A DNA stretch of 64,000 bases from SpSt-501 sp963700055 (lineage in GTDB: Bacteria > Desulfobacterota > Desulfobacteria > Desulfobacterales > SpSt-501), in contig CAVOWH010000024.1 in NCBI GenBank assembly GCA_963700055.1, forward strand, positions 310,001-374,000. The letters run 5' to 3'. The notes beneath the pieces were generated by a model. That model did not search any database, was not told the origin of the DNA, and saw only the letters and a program-made list of their open reading frames with translations. The translations under genes were made by a program, and so were the position numbers. The number at the start of each line of letters is the position of its first letter. Within the stretch, counting starts at the first letter, position 1. Shown piece by piece: positions 16,913-25,653 of the stretch.

Positions 16913-18478
16913 ATGGCCACCCCCCCCAGCATCTTCAACGATGTCATCGGGCCGGTGATGCGCGGACCGTCCAGCTCGCACTGCGCCGCCGCCCTGCGCA
17001 TCGGCCGTCTGGCGCGCGACCTCATGGGCGGCCGGATTGAACGGGTGTTGATGGAGTTCGACCGTAAGGGCTCCCTGGCCCACACGCATGCCAGCCAGGG
17101 GTCGGACATGGGCATCTTCGGCGGCCTGCTCGGCTGGGACGCCTCGGACGAGCGTCTGCTCGACTCGGCCGCCGCACTGGAGCGGGCGGGCACCCGCGTC
17201 GAGCTGCGCATCGGCGACTACCATGACGTCCATCCCAACACCTATCGCTTGACGCTATCCAATACCCAGGAAACCCACCGGATGATCGCGCTCTCAACGG
17301 GCGGCGGCATGATCGAGGTGGTCGCGATCGACGGCATCCCCCTCTCCATCAAGGGCGACTATTTCGAGACGCTCATCGCCGTCGAGGCCGTCGGCATGGA
17401 GGCGCACCAAACCCTGCAGCAAAAAACCGCGGCGGAGGAAATCCTTCTGCACACCGCCGACGGCGGCACGCTGATCGAGGTCCGGAGCCGTGAACCTCTA
17501 TCTGAGCCCGTTTCGATGCTGCTCGCCGGCCTGAAGGGGGCCGCCTGGGGGCGGACGCTGGCGCCGGTGCTCCCGATGCTCTCCCGCAGGGGGCTGCAGG
17601 TTCCCTTCATCACCTGCGCGCAGATGATGGCATGGAACCAAGACCGTCACCTGGACCTGGCCGCGCTGGCCACGGTTTATGAAAGCGCCCGCGGGGGCAT
17701 CCCCGCAAACGAGGTGGAAGGCCGCATGCTGGCGATTGTGGGCATCCTGCGGCGATCCATCGCCCAGGGCATCGCGGGCACCCGCTTCGCCGACCGGATC
17801 CTGGGGGTTCAGTCCGCAGGTTTCAAGGCGGCCCTGCAAAACGGCGCACTGCTCGAGGCCGGGATGCTCAACGCCATGATCCACTACGTGACGGCCTTGA
17901 TGGAGGTAAAGAGCGCCATGGGGGTCATCGTGGCCGCCCCCACGGCTGGCGCCTGCGCAGGCCTTCCGGGGGCGGTCATGGCGGCGGCCGATGCCATGGG
18001 GCGGCCGGAGAGCGAAGCGGCGCGCACCCTGCTCGCGGCCGGCATGATCGGTGTGTTCATATCCGCCCGTGCCACCTTCGCGGCCGAGCTCTGCGGCTGT
18101 CTCGCCGAGTGCGGCGCCGGCTCGGGCATGGCGGCGGCGGCCCTGGTCACCCTGGCCGGCGGCAGCGCGCAGCAGGCGGTGGACGCCGCCTCCATGGCGA
18201 TTCAAAATGTGCTCGGCCTGATCTGCGACCCGGTGGCCAATCGCGTCGAGGTGCCCTGCCTCGGCCGCAACGTGCTGGCGGCCGGCAACGCGCTCGCCTG
18301 CGCCAACATGGCGCTGGCCGGCTACGATGCCGTCATCCCGCTGGACGAAGTGATCGAGACCATGGACCGGGTGGGCAGGAGCCTGCCCATGGAGTTGCGC
18401 TGCACGACGTTGGGCGGGCTTTCGATCACCCCGACCTCGAAGGCCGTCGAAAAGAAGCTCTCCTTACCCCAGACTTGA
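16913..18478 (+). CDS. sdaA: L-serine dehydratase, iron-sulfur-dependent, fused beta and alpha domains
   Basis: A 521-residue protein converting L-serine to pyruvate and ammonia with a [4Fe-4S] cluster. The N-terminal beta domain (about 1-160) begins FNDVIGPVMRGPSSSHCAAA; the SSSH stretch is the family signature. The alpha domain carries the cluster cysteines in AGACAGLPGAV, the CGCLAECGAGSG stretch and ICDPVANRVEVPCLG, and ends with MELRCTTLGGL. It lies 238 bp after the glycyl radical enzyme in the same direction. Either the operon really handles serine or a serine-like product, or this is an independent unit separated by the REP-like element. The start ATG at 16913 has no strong ribosome binding site. 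Confidence 0.9.
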   Translation: MATPPSIFNDVIGPVMRGPSSSHCAAALRIGRLARDLMGGRIERVLMEFDRKGSLAHTHASQGSDMGIFGGLLGWDASDERLLDSAAALERAGTRVELRIGDYHDVHPNTYRLTLSNTQETHRMIALSTGGGMIEVVAIDGIPLSIKGDYFETLIAVEAVGMEAHQTLQQKTAAEEILLHTADGGTLIEVRSREPLSEPVSMLLAGLKGAAWGRTLAPVLPMLSRRGLQVPFITCAQMMAWNQDRHLDLAALATVYESARGGIPANEVEGRMLAIVGILRRSIAQGIAGTRFADRILGVQSAGFKAALQNGALLEAGMLNAMIHYVTALMEVKSAMGVIVAAPTAGACAGLPGAVMAAADAMGRPESEAARTLLAAGMIGVFISARATFAAELCGCLAECGAGSGMAAAALVTLAGGSAQQAVDAASMAIQNVLGLICDPVANRVEVPCLGRNVLAAGNALACANMALAGYDAVIPLDEVIETMDRVGRSLPMELRCTTLGGLSITPTSKAVEKKLSLPQT

Positions 18479-18551
18479 CTTTTTAGCCGACCTCTGGCTT
18501 GCTCCCATCTGAACCAAGCCCTTTCTCCTTTCCCCGCAACCGGAGGCCCCT

Positions 18552-19595
18552 ATGAAAGACGAAATGCGTGTCATGACGGAAAGGCCGCTCAATGCCGAGA
18601 CCCCCGCCGCAGCCCTCCGATCCTGGATCACGCCCAACCGCGCGTTCTTCGACCGCAACCAGGGTGCGATCCCGTCGCAGCGCATCCCCCTTGCGCGCTG
18701 GAGACTGTTTGTGGAAGGAGAGATCCAGACCCCCCTGGTGCTCTCCTTTGACGATATCCGCCGCATGCCCAAGGCCATTGCCGCCGACACTCTGGAATGC
18801 TCGGGCAACGGCCGTTCCCTGCTCGCCGAGAAATCCGCCGGCAACCCCTGGACCGTCGGCGGGGTGGGCAACGCCGTGTGGGGCGGCGTCTGGCTGAGGG
18901 ATGTGCTGAACCAGGCCGGATTAAGACCTGCCGCTGCGCACGTCGCCTTCGAAGGCTTCGACAAACCCCTGGGGGCCTCCGGCGTCAAATTCATCCGCAG
19001 CCTCCCGCTCGAAAAGGCGCTCGCCTCCACCCTGCTCGCCTATGAAATGAACGGCGAGCCGCTGCCCCTCAAGCACGGCTATCCCCTGCGCGCGCTGGCC
19101 CTGGGCTGGACCGGCACCAACTGCGTCAAGTGGCTGAGCCGCCTCACGGTCATGGACCGCCCCTTCTCCGGGTTTTTCATGGACAAGGTCTATCGGGTGT
19201 TTCAAAAAGGCCAGGACCCCGCCACCGGCGAGAGCGTCACCGGCATCAAACTGAAATCGATCATCACCCAGCCGCTGGCGGGAGAAACGCTGGCCGCGGG
19301 AACGGTCGTCGTGCTCGGCGCGGCCTACGGCGGCGAAGATCGAGTGACGCGAGTGGACCTGTCGATGGACGGCGGAACGAGCTGGAAGGCGGCGCAGCTC
19401 ATCGGGCCGGATGAGCCCTTTGCCTGGCGCCAGTGGCAGTATGTGTGGACGGTTGCCGTCCGCGGCGAGCACACCCTGATGGCTCGCGCGGCGGACGACC
19501 GCGGCCGTCTGCAGCCCCTGCAGGCGGGATGGAACGTTCTCGGCTACGGCAACAACGGCGTGCGCGAGCACGCCGTTAGCTTTAGGATTGCATAG
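18552..19595 (+). CDS. Molybdopterin-dependent oxidoreductase, sulfite oxidase family
   Basis: A 347-residue protein with GGAGG just upstream of its ATG. It has the sulfite-oxidase Moco domain (LECSGNGRSLL carries the molybdenum-ligand cysteine; HGYPLRALALGWTGTNCVKWL is the family core) and a C-terminal Ig-like dimerisation domain (about residues 230-347). No haem domain and no Sec or Tat signal are visible, so it would be cytoplasmic, unlike SorA or YedY/MsrP. RNQGAIP replaces the more usual RNH-type motif near the N-terminus. Whether it oxidises sulfite cannot be told from sequence. Its stop codon lies inside a heptamer repeat. Confidence 0.85.
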   Translation: MKDEMRVMTERPLNAETPAAALRSWITPNRAFFDRNQGAIPSQRIPLARWRLFVEGEIQTPLVLSFDDIRRMPKAIAADTLECSGNGRSLLAEKSAGNPWTVGGVGNAVWGGVWLRDVLNQAGLRPAAAHVAFEGFDKPLGASGVKFIRSLPLEKALASTLLAYEMNGEPLPLKHGYPLRALALGWTGTNCVKWLSRLTVMDRPFSGFFMDKVYRVFQKGQDPATGESVTGIKLKSIITQPLAGETLAAGTVVVLGAAYGGEDRVTRVDLSMDGGTSWKAAQLIGPDEPFAWRQWQYVWTVAVRGEHTLMARAADDRGRLQPLQAGWNVLGYGNNGVREHAVSFRIA

Positions 19596-19672
19596 GGCAT
19601 AGGGCAAAGAGCATGGGGCGAAAAAGGACAGTTTCCGGCCTTCAACTCTATGCTCTCTGCCCTTTGCTCTCT
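19590..19672. repeat. Heptamer-repeat hairpin, locus 1
   Basis: The left arm (19590-19617) is four tandem 7-bp units: GCATAGG twice, GCAAAGA, GCATGGG. The right arm (19645-19672) is four inverted units: CTCTATG, CTCTCTG, CCCTTTG, CTCTCTG. The left arm contains the TAG stop of the upstream gene and the right arm ends 6 bp before the convergent NUDIX stop. The predicted hairpin sits exactly between convergent genes, so it may act as a terminator. Confidence 0.85.
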
Positions 19673-19677
19673 GCCGA

Positions 19678-20589
19678 TCAGTTTAGATCGACGGGCTTCC
19701 AGATCCCCCCGTCGTTCCACAGCCGCGAAAAAGGGGCTCCCGCCGGCAGCAGGCGTTCCGGAAGTTTTTCGGCTTCGATCCGAAGATCCCCCTGGTCATA
19801 CATCGCGTCCCACGGCTCGATGATGATCGCGCCCCGGTCCTTTCCCGCTGAAACCAGCCGTGGAACGATCGGCTCGCCCCACTTCCGGTCTTTAAGCCCC
19901 TGCTGAAGACCGTTCAAGGTCGAATAGCTTGAGAACTCTTGCAGCGTCACCAGCGTCGGCGGGCTCAAGGGCGTCCGTCCCTCCAAGTTCTGCGTCAGGG
20001 CCTGCTGCGGGCTGAGCCACAGGCCTTCGGTGGTTTCGCGCAAATCCGGCCGGCCGTCCTGCCCCTCGGGCAGCGCCGCCACGAAAAATCGCGTATCGAA
20101 CCGCCGCGGCATGCCTACGGGGGTGATCCAGTGCGACCAGGGCGAAAGCGCCGAGAGCGTCAGGGTCCAGCCTTCGGCCTCCACCCAGCTTCGTAGCCAA
20201 CCCTTCCGGAGGCCCTCCCGGAAGCGACGCTCGCCAGCCCGCTTGAGAGCCGCCGCGCCGCCGCCCGCGAGCGAAGCGAACAGGACGCCGGCCTCCTCGA
20301 AGGTTTCACGGGCGGCGGCGACGGCATGGCGCAGCGCAACAGAAATCCCGTGACTTCCGTCCAGTCGTTCTGCGAGCACCTGCGGGGTCACGTCCAGATG
20401 GTCTGCCCAAAAGGCCTCCTCGCAATCGGCCGGATCCACCCGCCCGCCCGGAAATACGAACAGCCCGGGCATGAATCCGCTGCTCGGGCTGCGGCGCAAG
20501 AGAAAGGTTTGAAGCTCGGCGGCCTGCTGCCGCACCAGGATCAGCGTGGCGGCCTGCGGGAGCTTCGCGGAACCTGGATCGATATCCAT
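19678..20589 (-). CDS. NUDIX hydrolase, acyl-CoA diphosphatase (NUDT19)-like
   Basis: A 303-residue protein starting at the ATG at 20589 (MDIDPGSAK), 11 bp after the ABM-domain gene. The NUDIX signature is split: FPGGRVDP, an insertion of about 30 residues, then AAARETFEEAGVLF, which is the arrangement in NUDT19-type coenzyme A diphosphatases. The C-terminal region (HWITPVGMPRRFDTRFFVA and WLSPQQAL) also fits that group. It likely hydrolyses CoA thioesters or a related nucleotide diphosphate. The frame stays open upstream of 20589, but that part overlaps the ABM gene in another frame and is not coding. Confidence 0.82.
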   Translation of the reverse strand: MDIDPGSAKLPQAATLILVRQQAAELQTFLLRRSPSSGFMPGLFVFPGGRVDPADCEEAFWADHLDVTPQVLAERLDGSHGISVALRHAVAAARETFEEAGVLFASLAGGGAAALKRAGERRFREGLRKGWLRSWVEAEGWTLTLSALSPWSHWITPVGMPRRFDTRFFVAALPEGQDGRPDLRETTEGLWLSPQQALTQNLEGRTPLSPPTLVTLQEFSSYSTLNGLQQGLKDRKWGEPIVPRLVSAGKDRGAIIIEPWDAMYDQGDLRIEAEKLPERLLPAGAPFSRLWNDGGIWKPVDLN

Positions 20590-20600
20590 CGGAAATCGGC

Positions 20601-20909
20601 TCACGCCGGCGCCAGCACGTGCAGGCTGATGTTTTTGACGATGTCTTTGACTTTCTCGCGGTAGGCCAGCATGTGCGGAGCCTTTAAATGCGCCTGCAGA
20701 TCGGCCAGACTCTCCCAGGCCTCGACGAGCGTAACCACATCGGGCCGCAGGTCCACCTGCACCGGGACGCCGGACTCCACATCCACCGCCGGCACATAGG
20801 CGACGCAGCCTTTTTCCGCCAGGATGTTGGGCACATTGGCCTTGAGGATCCCGAGATACTTCTCCCGCGTCCCCGGCTTGACTTTGATCGTGGCAATGAC
20901 GTGGATCAT
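20601..20909 (-). CDS. ABM-domain protein (antibiotic biosynthesis monooxygenase/YgiN-like)
   Basis: A 102-residue single-domain protein: beta strand MIHVIATIKVKPGTREKYL, a helix, GCVAYVPAVDV, then VVTLVEAWESLADLQAHLKAPHM. The final H in APHM and the W in EAWES are usual in this ferredoxin-like dimeric family. Members include quinol monooxygenases, but many have no known reaction. It probably forms a two-gene operon with the NUDIX hydrolase. The start codon is preceded by AGGAG in the minus orientation. Confidence 0.85.
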   Translation of the reverse strand: MIHVIATIKVKPGTREKYLGILKANVPNILAEKGCVAYVPAVDVESGVPVQVDLRPDVVTLVEAWESLADLQAHLKAPHMLAYREKVKDIVKNISLHVLAPA

Positions 20910-21051
20910 GGTCGCTCCTATTAGATAGGCGTCTTAATGCATCAACCGCACATCGTCCTCGTGGGGCCTCGAAACCATACCCGTCTTGTCCCCGCAGGTC
21001 AATCCACACCGTGGCTTTCTTTTGCGGTTCGGCCATGCTATGCTTTTAGCT

Positions 21052-21080
21052 GTGCCCGGAAGACGGGCACGTTGTTTTTC
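21052..21080 (+). terminator. Terminator-like hairpin on the plus strand
   Basis: GTGCCCG, GAAGA loop, CGGGCAC, followed by GTTGTTTTTC. It looks like an intrinsic terminator for rightward transcription, yet no convincing rightward gene precedes it between 20910 and 21050. It may end an unannotated short transcript or read-through. Confidence 0.4.
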
Positions 21081-21140
21081 TGAAAGAGGCCGGTCATGGC
21101 GGGCCGTACGGTGCCGCCGGGGATGAAGTGACGCCCCTGC

Positions 21141-21190
21141 GGGAGTGGCTTCCAGCCACGATCCCATCGCGGCAAGATGCCGCTCCCACA
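21141..21190. repeat. REP/BIME-like double palindrome
   Basis: Two hairpins in inverted orientation: GGGAGTGGCTTCCAGCCACG and its partner half GCGGCAAGATGCCGCTCCCA. Outer GGGAG/CTCCC ends can also pair with each other. A similar unit occurs at 51990-52039, with half or degenerate units at 16.8, 37.2 and 58.9 kb. Confidence 0.75.
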
Positions 21191-21233
21191 AGAAAATGAT
21201 CATAACACCGATCAACTTCCGAGGAAGGTCTCA

Positions 21234-21902
21234 ATGGACGCCGTTAAATTCCTCATCGACTTTATTCTGCACATCGACCAGCACCTCCAGGTGCTGTGCG
21301 CCAACTACGGCCTCTGGGTGTATGCGATCCTTTTCATCATCGTCTTCTGTGAAACCGGCCTGGTGGTGACGCCGATCCTGCCCGGCGACTCCCTGCTGTT
21401 CGCCGTGGGGTCGATGGCCGCCATCGGCGCCCTCGACGTGACCTGGGTGATCCTGATCCTGATGGCGGCGGCCATCCTCGGCGATTCGGTGAACTATTCG
21501 GTCGGCAACTACGTCGGCCCCAAGGTGTTCCATGAACAGCACGGACGCTTCCTCAACAAGGAATACCTGCGCCGCACCCACGCCTTTTATGAAAAGCACG
21601 GCGGCAAGACCATCATCATCGCCCGATTTCTGCCCATCATCCGCACGTTCGCGCCGTTCGTGGCCGGCATCGGCAGCATGACCTACCCGCGCTTTCTTTT
21701 CTTCAACGTCTTCGGCGGGGTCCTCTGGGTACTGCTCTTCGTGCTGGCCGGCTACTGGTTCGGCAACATCCCCGTCATCAAGAAAAACTTCAGCCTGGTG
21801 ATCATCGCCCTGGTGCTGATCCCGGGCATCCCCAGCGTGGTGGAATTCATCCGCATCCAGCTCGCCCGCCGCAAAGCGAAGTCCCGGCCGATTGAAGACT
21901 GA
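21234..21902 (+). CDS. DedA-family membrane protein
   Basis: A 222-residue inner-membrane protein (SNARE-associated/VTT domain). The start is the ATG at 21234 with GAGGAAGG upstream. Family motifs are ETGLVVTPILPGDSLLF, the re-entrant region GDSVNYSVGNYVGP, and RFLPIIRTFAPFVAGIGSM with the essential arginines. DedA proteins are implicated in flipping polyprenyl- or phospholipids and in proton-motive-force homeostasis. It lies upstream of the potassium transport genes but is separated from them by a promoter and riboswitch. Confidence 0.93.
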   Translation: MDAVKFLIDFILHIDQHLQVLCANYGLWVYAILFIIVFCETGLVVTPILPGDSLLFAVGSMAAIGALDVTWVILILMAAAILGDSVNYSVGNYVGPKVFHEQHGRFLNKEYLRRTHAFYEKHGGKTIIIARFLPIIRTFAPFVAGIGSMTYPRFLFFNVFGGVLWVLLFVLAGYWFGNIPVIKKNFSLVIIALVLIPGIPSVVEFIRIQLARRKAKSRPIED

Positions 21903-21935
21903 CGAGGGACCGCGTGACCTTTTCACCCGAAATGC

Positions 21936-21964
21936 TTGACACCCCCTGAATTCAAGGCTAATTT
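21936..21964 (+). promoter_or_regulatory. Putative promoter of the potassium uptake operon
   Basis: TTGACA at 21936-21941 and TAATTT at 21959-21964 with 17-bp spacing, just ahead of the riboswitch. The -35 is perfect and the -10 weaker. Transcription would begin at about 21971, at the base of the aptamer. Confidence 0.5.
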
Positions 21965-21970
21965 ACCGGC

Positions 21971-22100
21971 CGCCTAATTCCGGCCACCGGCCGGAAGCGG
22001 GGGACCCGTGACAACGGGGCGAATCGCGATTCAGCGATGGGCAACCTCTTCGGCCCTATCCCTTCAGCTAACCTCGCCGGCATCGATGAGGAGAACCTTC
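21971..22100 (+). ncRNA. Cyclic di-AMP riboswitch (ydaO-yuaA class)
   Basis: Hallmark conserved stretches of the ydaO aptamer occur in order: AAGCGGGGGACCC, GGGGCGAATC, GGGCAACCTCTTCGG and CAGCTAACCTCG. In known cases binding of c-di-AMP turns off potassium importers, and the first gene here is kup. The expression platform lies within 22100-22152; it contains GGAGG-rich sequence close to the kup start and complementary CTTCCGG/CTTCGG stretches, so control of translation start is plausible. No clear T-run terminator is seen. Confidence 0.93.
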
Positions 22101-22152
22101 GGAGGAGACCGGAGGGGAGTTTCTCCCGCGCCCAACTTCCGGAGGCGACACC

Positions 22153-24093
22153 ATGTCAGATGCGCACGACGCCGGCTCGGACTCATGTCCAGCGCCGCAC
22201 CCGCCCGACTCGCCCCCCCGCCGGAAGCCTCACGAAAAAACCGCTGCGCTGGCCCTGGGAGCCCTCGGTGTCGTCTACGGAGACATCGGCACCAGTCCGC
22301 TCTATGCGGTCCGCGAGTGCTTCAATGGCTCGCACGCCGTAGAGCTGAACGACGTCAACCTGCTGGGTGTCGCATCGCTGATTATTTGGTCGCTTATCAT
22401 TGTGGTGAGCATCAAATATGTGGGCTTTATCATCAAGGCCGACAACCGCGGGGAAGGCGGAATATTTGCGTTGTTGGGCCTGATCCTGGGCTCCGACGAC
22501 CCACTTCAACCAAAGCTGCGTTCTGCCGTCATGGGGGGAGCCATTTTCGGTGCGGCCCTGCTCTATGGGGAAGGAATCATCACGCCGGCCATATCGGTGC
22601 TGTCCGCCATCGAAGGGCTGGAGGTGGCCACTGAGGCGGCCAAGCCTTTCATCGTGCCTCTGACATGCATGGTTTTGGTCGGCCTCTTCGTCGTCCAGAA
22701 GCGGGGCACCAGCGGCATCGGCAAGATCTTCGGGCCAGTCATGGTTGTTTGGTTCTTGACCATCGCGGCCGCAGGTGCAGGAGCCATCCTGGAGTCACCG
22801 CGCATTCTCATGGCACTCAATCCGTGGCATGCGTGGGAGTTTTTCATCGTCAATCGCCTGCACGGGTTCGTGGTCCTCGGATCGGTGGTCCTCTGCATCA
22901 CGGGCAGCGAGGCGCTTTACGCCGACCTGGGGCATTTCGGATCGAGAGCGATCCGCATGACCTGGCTGGGGCTGGCGTGTCCGGCTTTGCTGCTGAATTA
23001 TTTCGGCCAGTGCGCCCTGCTGCTCGACCACCCCGATGCCAGCTTCCACCCCTTTTACGCGTTGGTTCCTGCTCCGATGCTCTACCCCATGGTCGCGCTC
23101 TCCACCATCGCCGCCATCATCGCCTCCCAGGCCCTGATTTCGGGCGCTTTTTCCCTAACCCAACAGGCCGTTCAACTCGGCTTCTGCCCGCGCGTTCACA
23201 TTGTTCACACCTCGGAGAAGGTGAAAGGGCAAATCTATATCCCCAGCATCAATTACGCCCTCATGTTCGCCTGCCTGGCCCTGGTGCTGTTTTTCAAGGA
23301 GTCCAGCCGGCTGGCCGGGGCCTACGGCATGGCGGTAACCGCCACCATGAACATCACCTCGCTTCTGCTGTTGGTTGCTGCCGTGCGCATCTGGCGCTGG
23401 CCGTTATGGAAGGCGATACCCCCGGTGGCGCTTTTTCTTTGCTTCGATATAAGCTATTTCAGCGCCAACCTTTTCAAATTTTTTGACGGCGGCTGGATCG
23501 CTTTAGTAGTGGCGATTCTGGTCACCACCATATTCTCGTCCTGGCGAAAGGGGCGCGAAGAATTGCGCAAGCAGCTCTATAGCGGTCTGCTTCCCCTGGA
23601 TGCCTTTCTGGCGGACCTCGAACGCCACCCGTTGGGGCGGGTGCGCGGGACCGCCGTGTTTATGACGATTTCCGCCGCAGGCACTCCACCCACCCTGCTT
23701 CACCATGTCAAGCACAACCACGTGCTGCATGAACACGTGGTGCTGCTGACGATCAAGGCGGCCGAAACGCCGGCGGTGGCCGATGAGGACCGTTTACGCA
23801 TCGAGCGTCTGCCGTCGGGGTTCTACCGATTGGTGGCCTGGTATGGCTACATGGAAACGCCGAACGTTCCCAAAGTCATGCGGCTGGCGGCCTGCTTCGG
23901 CCTGCCCTTGGAGCCCACCAAAACGACCTACTACCTGGGCCGTGAGACCCTGCTGACCAGCGGCACCTCCCCGATGAGTCAATGGCGGAAAACGCTTTTC
24001 GCGTTCATGTCGCGCAACGCCGCCAACCCGGCAGGCTACTTCGGCATCCCACCCAACCGGGTGGTCGAGCTGGGAGCGCAAATTCGCCTTTAG
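22153..24093 (+). CDS. kup: Potassium transporter Kup (KUP/HAK/KT family)
   Basis: A 646-residue proton-coupled potassium importer. After a variable hydrophilic N-terminus the signature GALGVVYGDIGTSPLYAVRE appears, then about twelve membrane helices (KADNRGEGGIFALL, GAALLYGEGIITPAISVLSA, ITGSEALYADLGHFG) and a cytoplasmic C-terminal domain of about 170 residues. A GGAGG lies 8 bp before the ATG. It is the first gene after the c-di-AMP riboswitch and is followed by trkH and trkA, so the operon pairs two different potassium uptake systems. Confidence 0.96.
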   Translation: MSDAHDAGSDSCPAPHPPDSPPRRKPHEKTAALALGALGVVYGDIGTSPLYAVRECFNGSHAVELNDVNLLGVASLIIWSLIIVVSIKYVGFIIKADNRGEGGIFALLGLILGSDDPLQPKLRSAVMGGAIFGAALLYGEGIITPAISVLSAIEGLEVATEAAKPFIVPLTCMVLVGLFVVQKRGTSGIGKIFGPVMVVWFLTIAAAGAGAILESPRILMALNPWHAWEFFIVNRLHGFVVLGSVVLCITGSEALYADLGHFGSRAIRMTWLGLACPALLLNYFGQCALLLDHPDASFHPFYALVPAPMLYPMVALSTIAAIIASQALISGAFSLTQQAVQLGFCPRVHIVHTSEKVKGQIYIPSINYALMFACLALVLFFKESSRLAGAYGMAVTATMNITSLLLLVAAVRIWRWPLWKAIPPVALFLCFDISYFSANLFKFFDGGWIALVVAILVTTIFSSWRKGREELRKQLYSGLLPLDAFLADLERHPLGRVRGTAVFMTISAAGTPPTLLHHVKHNHVLHEHVVLLTIKAAETPAVADEDRLRIERLPSGFYRLVAWYGYMETPNVPKVMRLAACFGLPLEPTKTTYYLGRETLLTSGTSPMSQWRKTLFAFMSRNAANPAGYFGIPPNRVVELGAQIRL

Positions 24094-24222
24094 CTTCACA
24101 CATGCACACGCGGAGGTCCCACTCCTCCGCGCTCGAATTGACAGTGTCGTTTGTTTTCAGTAGAAATTTTCAACTGGCATCCGCCCTCGAACGCCGCGGG
24201 TTTCAGGACAAGAAATGGTGTT

Positions 24223-25641
24223 ATGAACAAGGCAATTATGCCAAGGAGCAGGGCCTCTGAGCCGCTCTTCGCAAAATGGAGGCGGCTCAGGCTCTACCTA
24301 TCCCGCCATCTGTCCCCAGAAAGGCTTTTCATCCTCAGCTTTGCCGGTCTGATCCTATTTGGAGGGCTGCTGCTCCGGCTGCCGTTCTCGGCCGCCGGGG
24401 CCCCGCTGCCGTGGATCGATGCGCTCTTCCAGTCGGCCTCGGCCGTCTGCGTTACGGGCCTGGCTACGATCGATGTCGGACAGGATCTCAGCCTGGCCGG
24501 ACAGGCCGTCCTGATCGCCCTCTTCCAGGTGGGCGGTCTGGGCATCCTGACGTTTTCAGCCGTGTTCTTTGTCATGCTGGGGCATGGCCTGGCCTCCAAG
24601 GAACGCGACATCGTGCAATCGGTTTTTCTCTATTCCCCGCGCCGAGACCTCGCCCCCATTTTAAAGTTCGTTTTCCTGTCAACCTTTTTATACGAGGGCG
24701 CGGGCACCCTCTTGCTCTGGGCCAGATTCTCGCAGGATGCTCCCTGGAGCGAGGCTCTGTATACCGCCGCCTTCCATGCCATTTCCGCCTTCAACAACGC
24801 CGGCTTCTCGCTCTTCAGCGACAGCCTGGTGTCTTACCAGGGCGACCTGATCGTCAACCTCACCTTCATGGGGCTCATTGTGGCCGGCGGCATCGGCTTC
24901 ATCGTCCACTACGAGCTGCACATGCGGGTTTTCGGCAAGGCAAGGCGCCTGTCGGTCCACACCAAAGTGGTCCTGGCCGCGACCGGCGCGCTGATCGCCG
25001 GCGGCGCGGTGCTGTTTTTCATATTCGAAAACCACCGCCTCCTGAATGGCTTGCCCTGGCAGAACCGAGTGCTGGCGTCCCTGTTCCAGTCGGTCACTTC
25101 ACGCACCGCCGGCTTCAGCACGGTGGACATCGGGATGCTCGCCAACGAAACCATCCTGCTGATGATCGCGCTGATGTTCATCGGGGCCTCCCCGGGCTCC
25201 ACCGGCGGAGGCGTCAAGACCACCAGCGTCAGCCTGCTCTTTTTGATCATGTGGAGCCGCCTCAGAGGGCGCGAAGAGGTGAGCACTTTCAACCGCACCA
25301 TCCCCCGGGAGCTCCTGCAGCGCACGATCTCCATCCTCCTGGCGGCGACGCTGTCCATCTGTTTCATCGTTTCGATCCTGCTGCTTTCGGCGGATTACAG
25401 CGGCAGCGCGGCCGCAAGCCGCCATCTTTTCGTGGAGTATCTTTTCGAAACCACATCGGCGTTCGCGACCGTGGGGCTTTCCATGAATTTGACCCCCAGT
25501 CTGAACACACCCCAGAAGCTGGCCGTCATTCTGATGATGTTTGCCGGACGCGTGGGGCCGCTGACCCTGGCCTTTTCGCTCGCGCGCATCGCCACGAAAA
25601 AAGGCGTCAGCTATGCGGAAGAAGGGGTCATGGTGGGATAA
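24223..25641 (+). CDS. trkH: Potassium channel subunit TrkH/KtrB family
   Basis: A 472-residue membrane protein. The start was set at the ATG at 24223 (MNKAIMPRSR); the upstream open frame lacks family similarity. Four pore-loop repeats are visible around SAVCVTGLATID, SAFNNAGFSLF, SRTAGFSTVD and FATVGLSMNL, giving the selectivity-filter glycines. Together with the RCK subunit encoded 12 bp downstream it forms a sodium- or proton-linked potassium uptake system. The 129-bp gap from kup has no strong terminator, so riboswitch control may extend to it. Confidence 0.94.
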   Translation: MNKAIMPRSRASEPLFAKWRRLRLYLSRHLSPERLFILSFAGLILFGGLLLRLPFSAAGAPLPWIDALFQSASAVCVTGLATIDVGQDLSLAGQAVLIALFQVGGLGILTFSAVFFVMLGHGLASKERDIVQSVFLYSPRRDLAPILKFVFLSTFLYEGAGTLLLWARFSQDAPWSEALYTAAFHAISAFNNAGFSLFSDSLVSYQGDLIVNLTFMGLIVAGGIGFIVHYELHMRVFGKARRLSVHTKVVLAATGALIAGGAVLFFIFENHRLLNGLPWQNRVLASLFQSVTSRTAGFSTVDIGMLANETILLMIALMFIGASPGSTGGGVKTTSVSLLFLIMWSRLRGREEVSTFNRTIPRELLQRTISILLAATLSICFIVSILLLSADYSGSAAASRHLFVEYLFETTSAFATVGLSMNLTPSLNTPQKLAVILMMFAGRVGPLTLAFSLARIATKKGVSYAEEGVMVG

Positions 25642-25653
25642 GGAGGCAGAGGC

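Noticed and set aside
20938..21080. A short plus-strand frame (MHQPHIVLVG...) ending in the terminator-like hairpin at 21052
   Set aside because: No ribosome binding site or family similarity; the hairpin lies within the frame.
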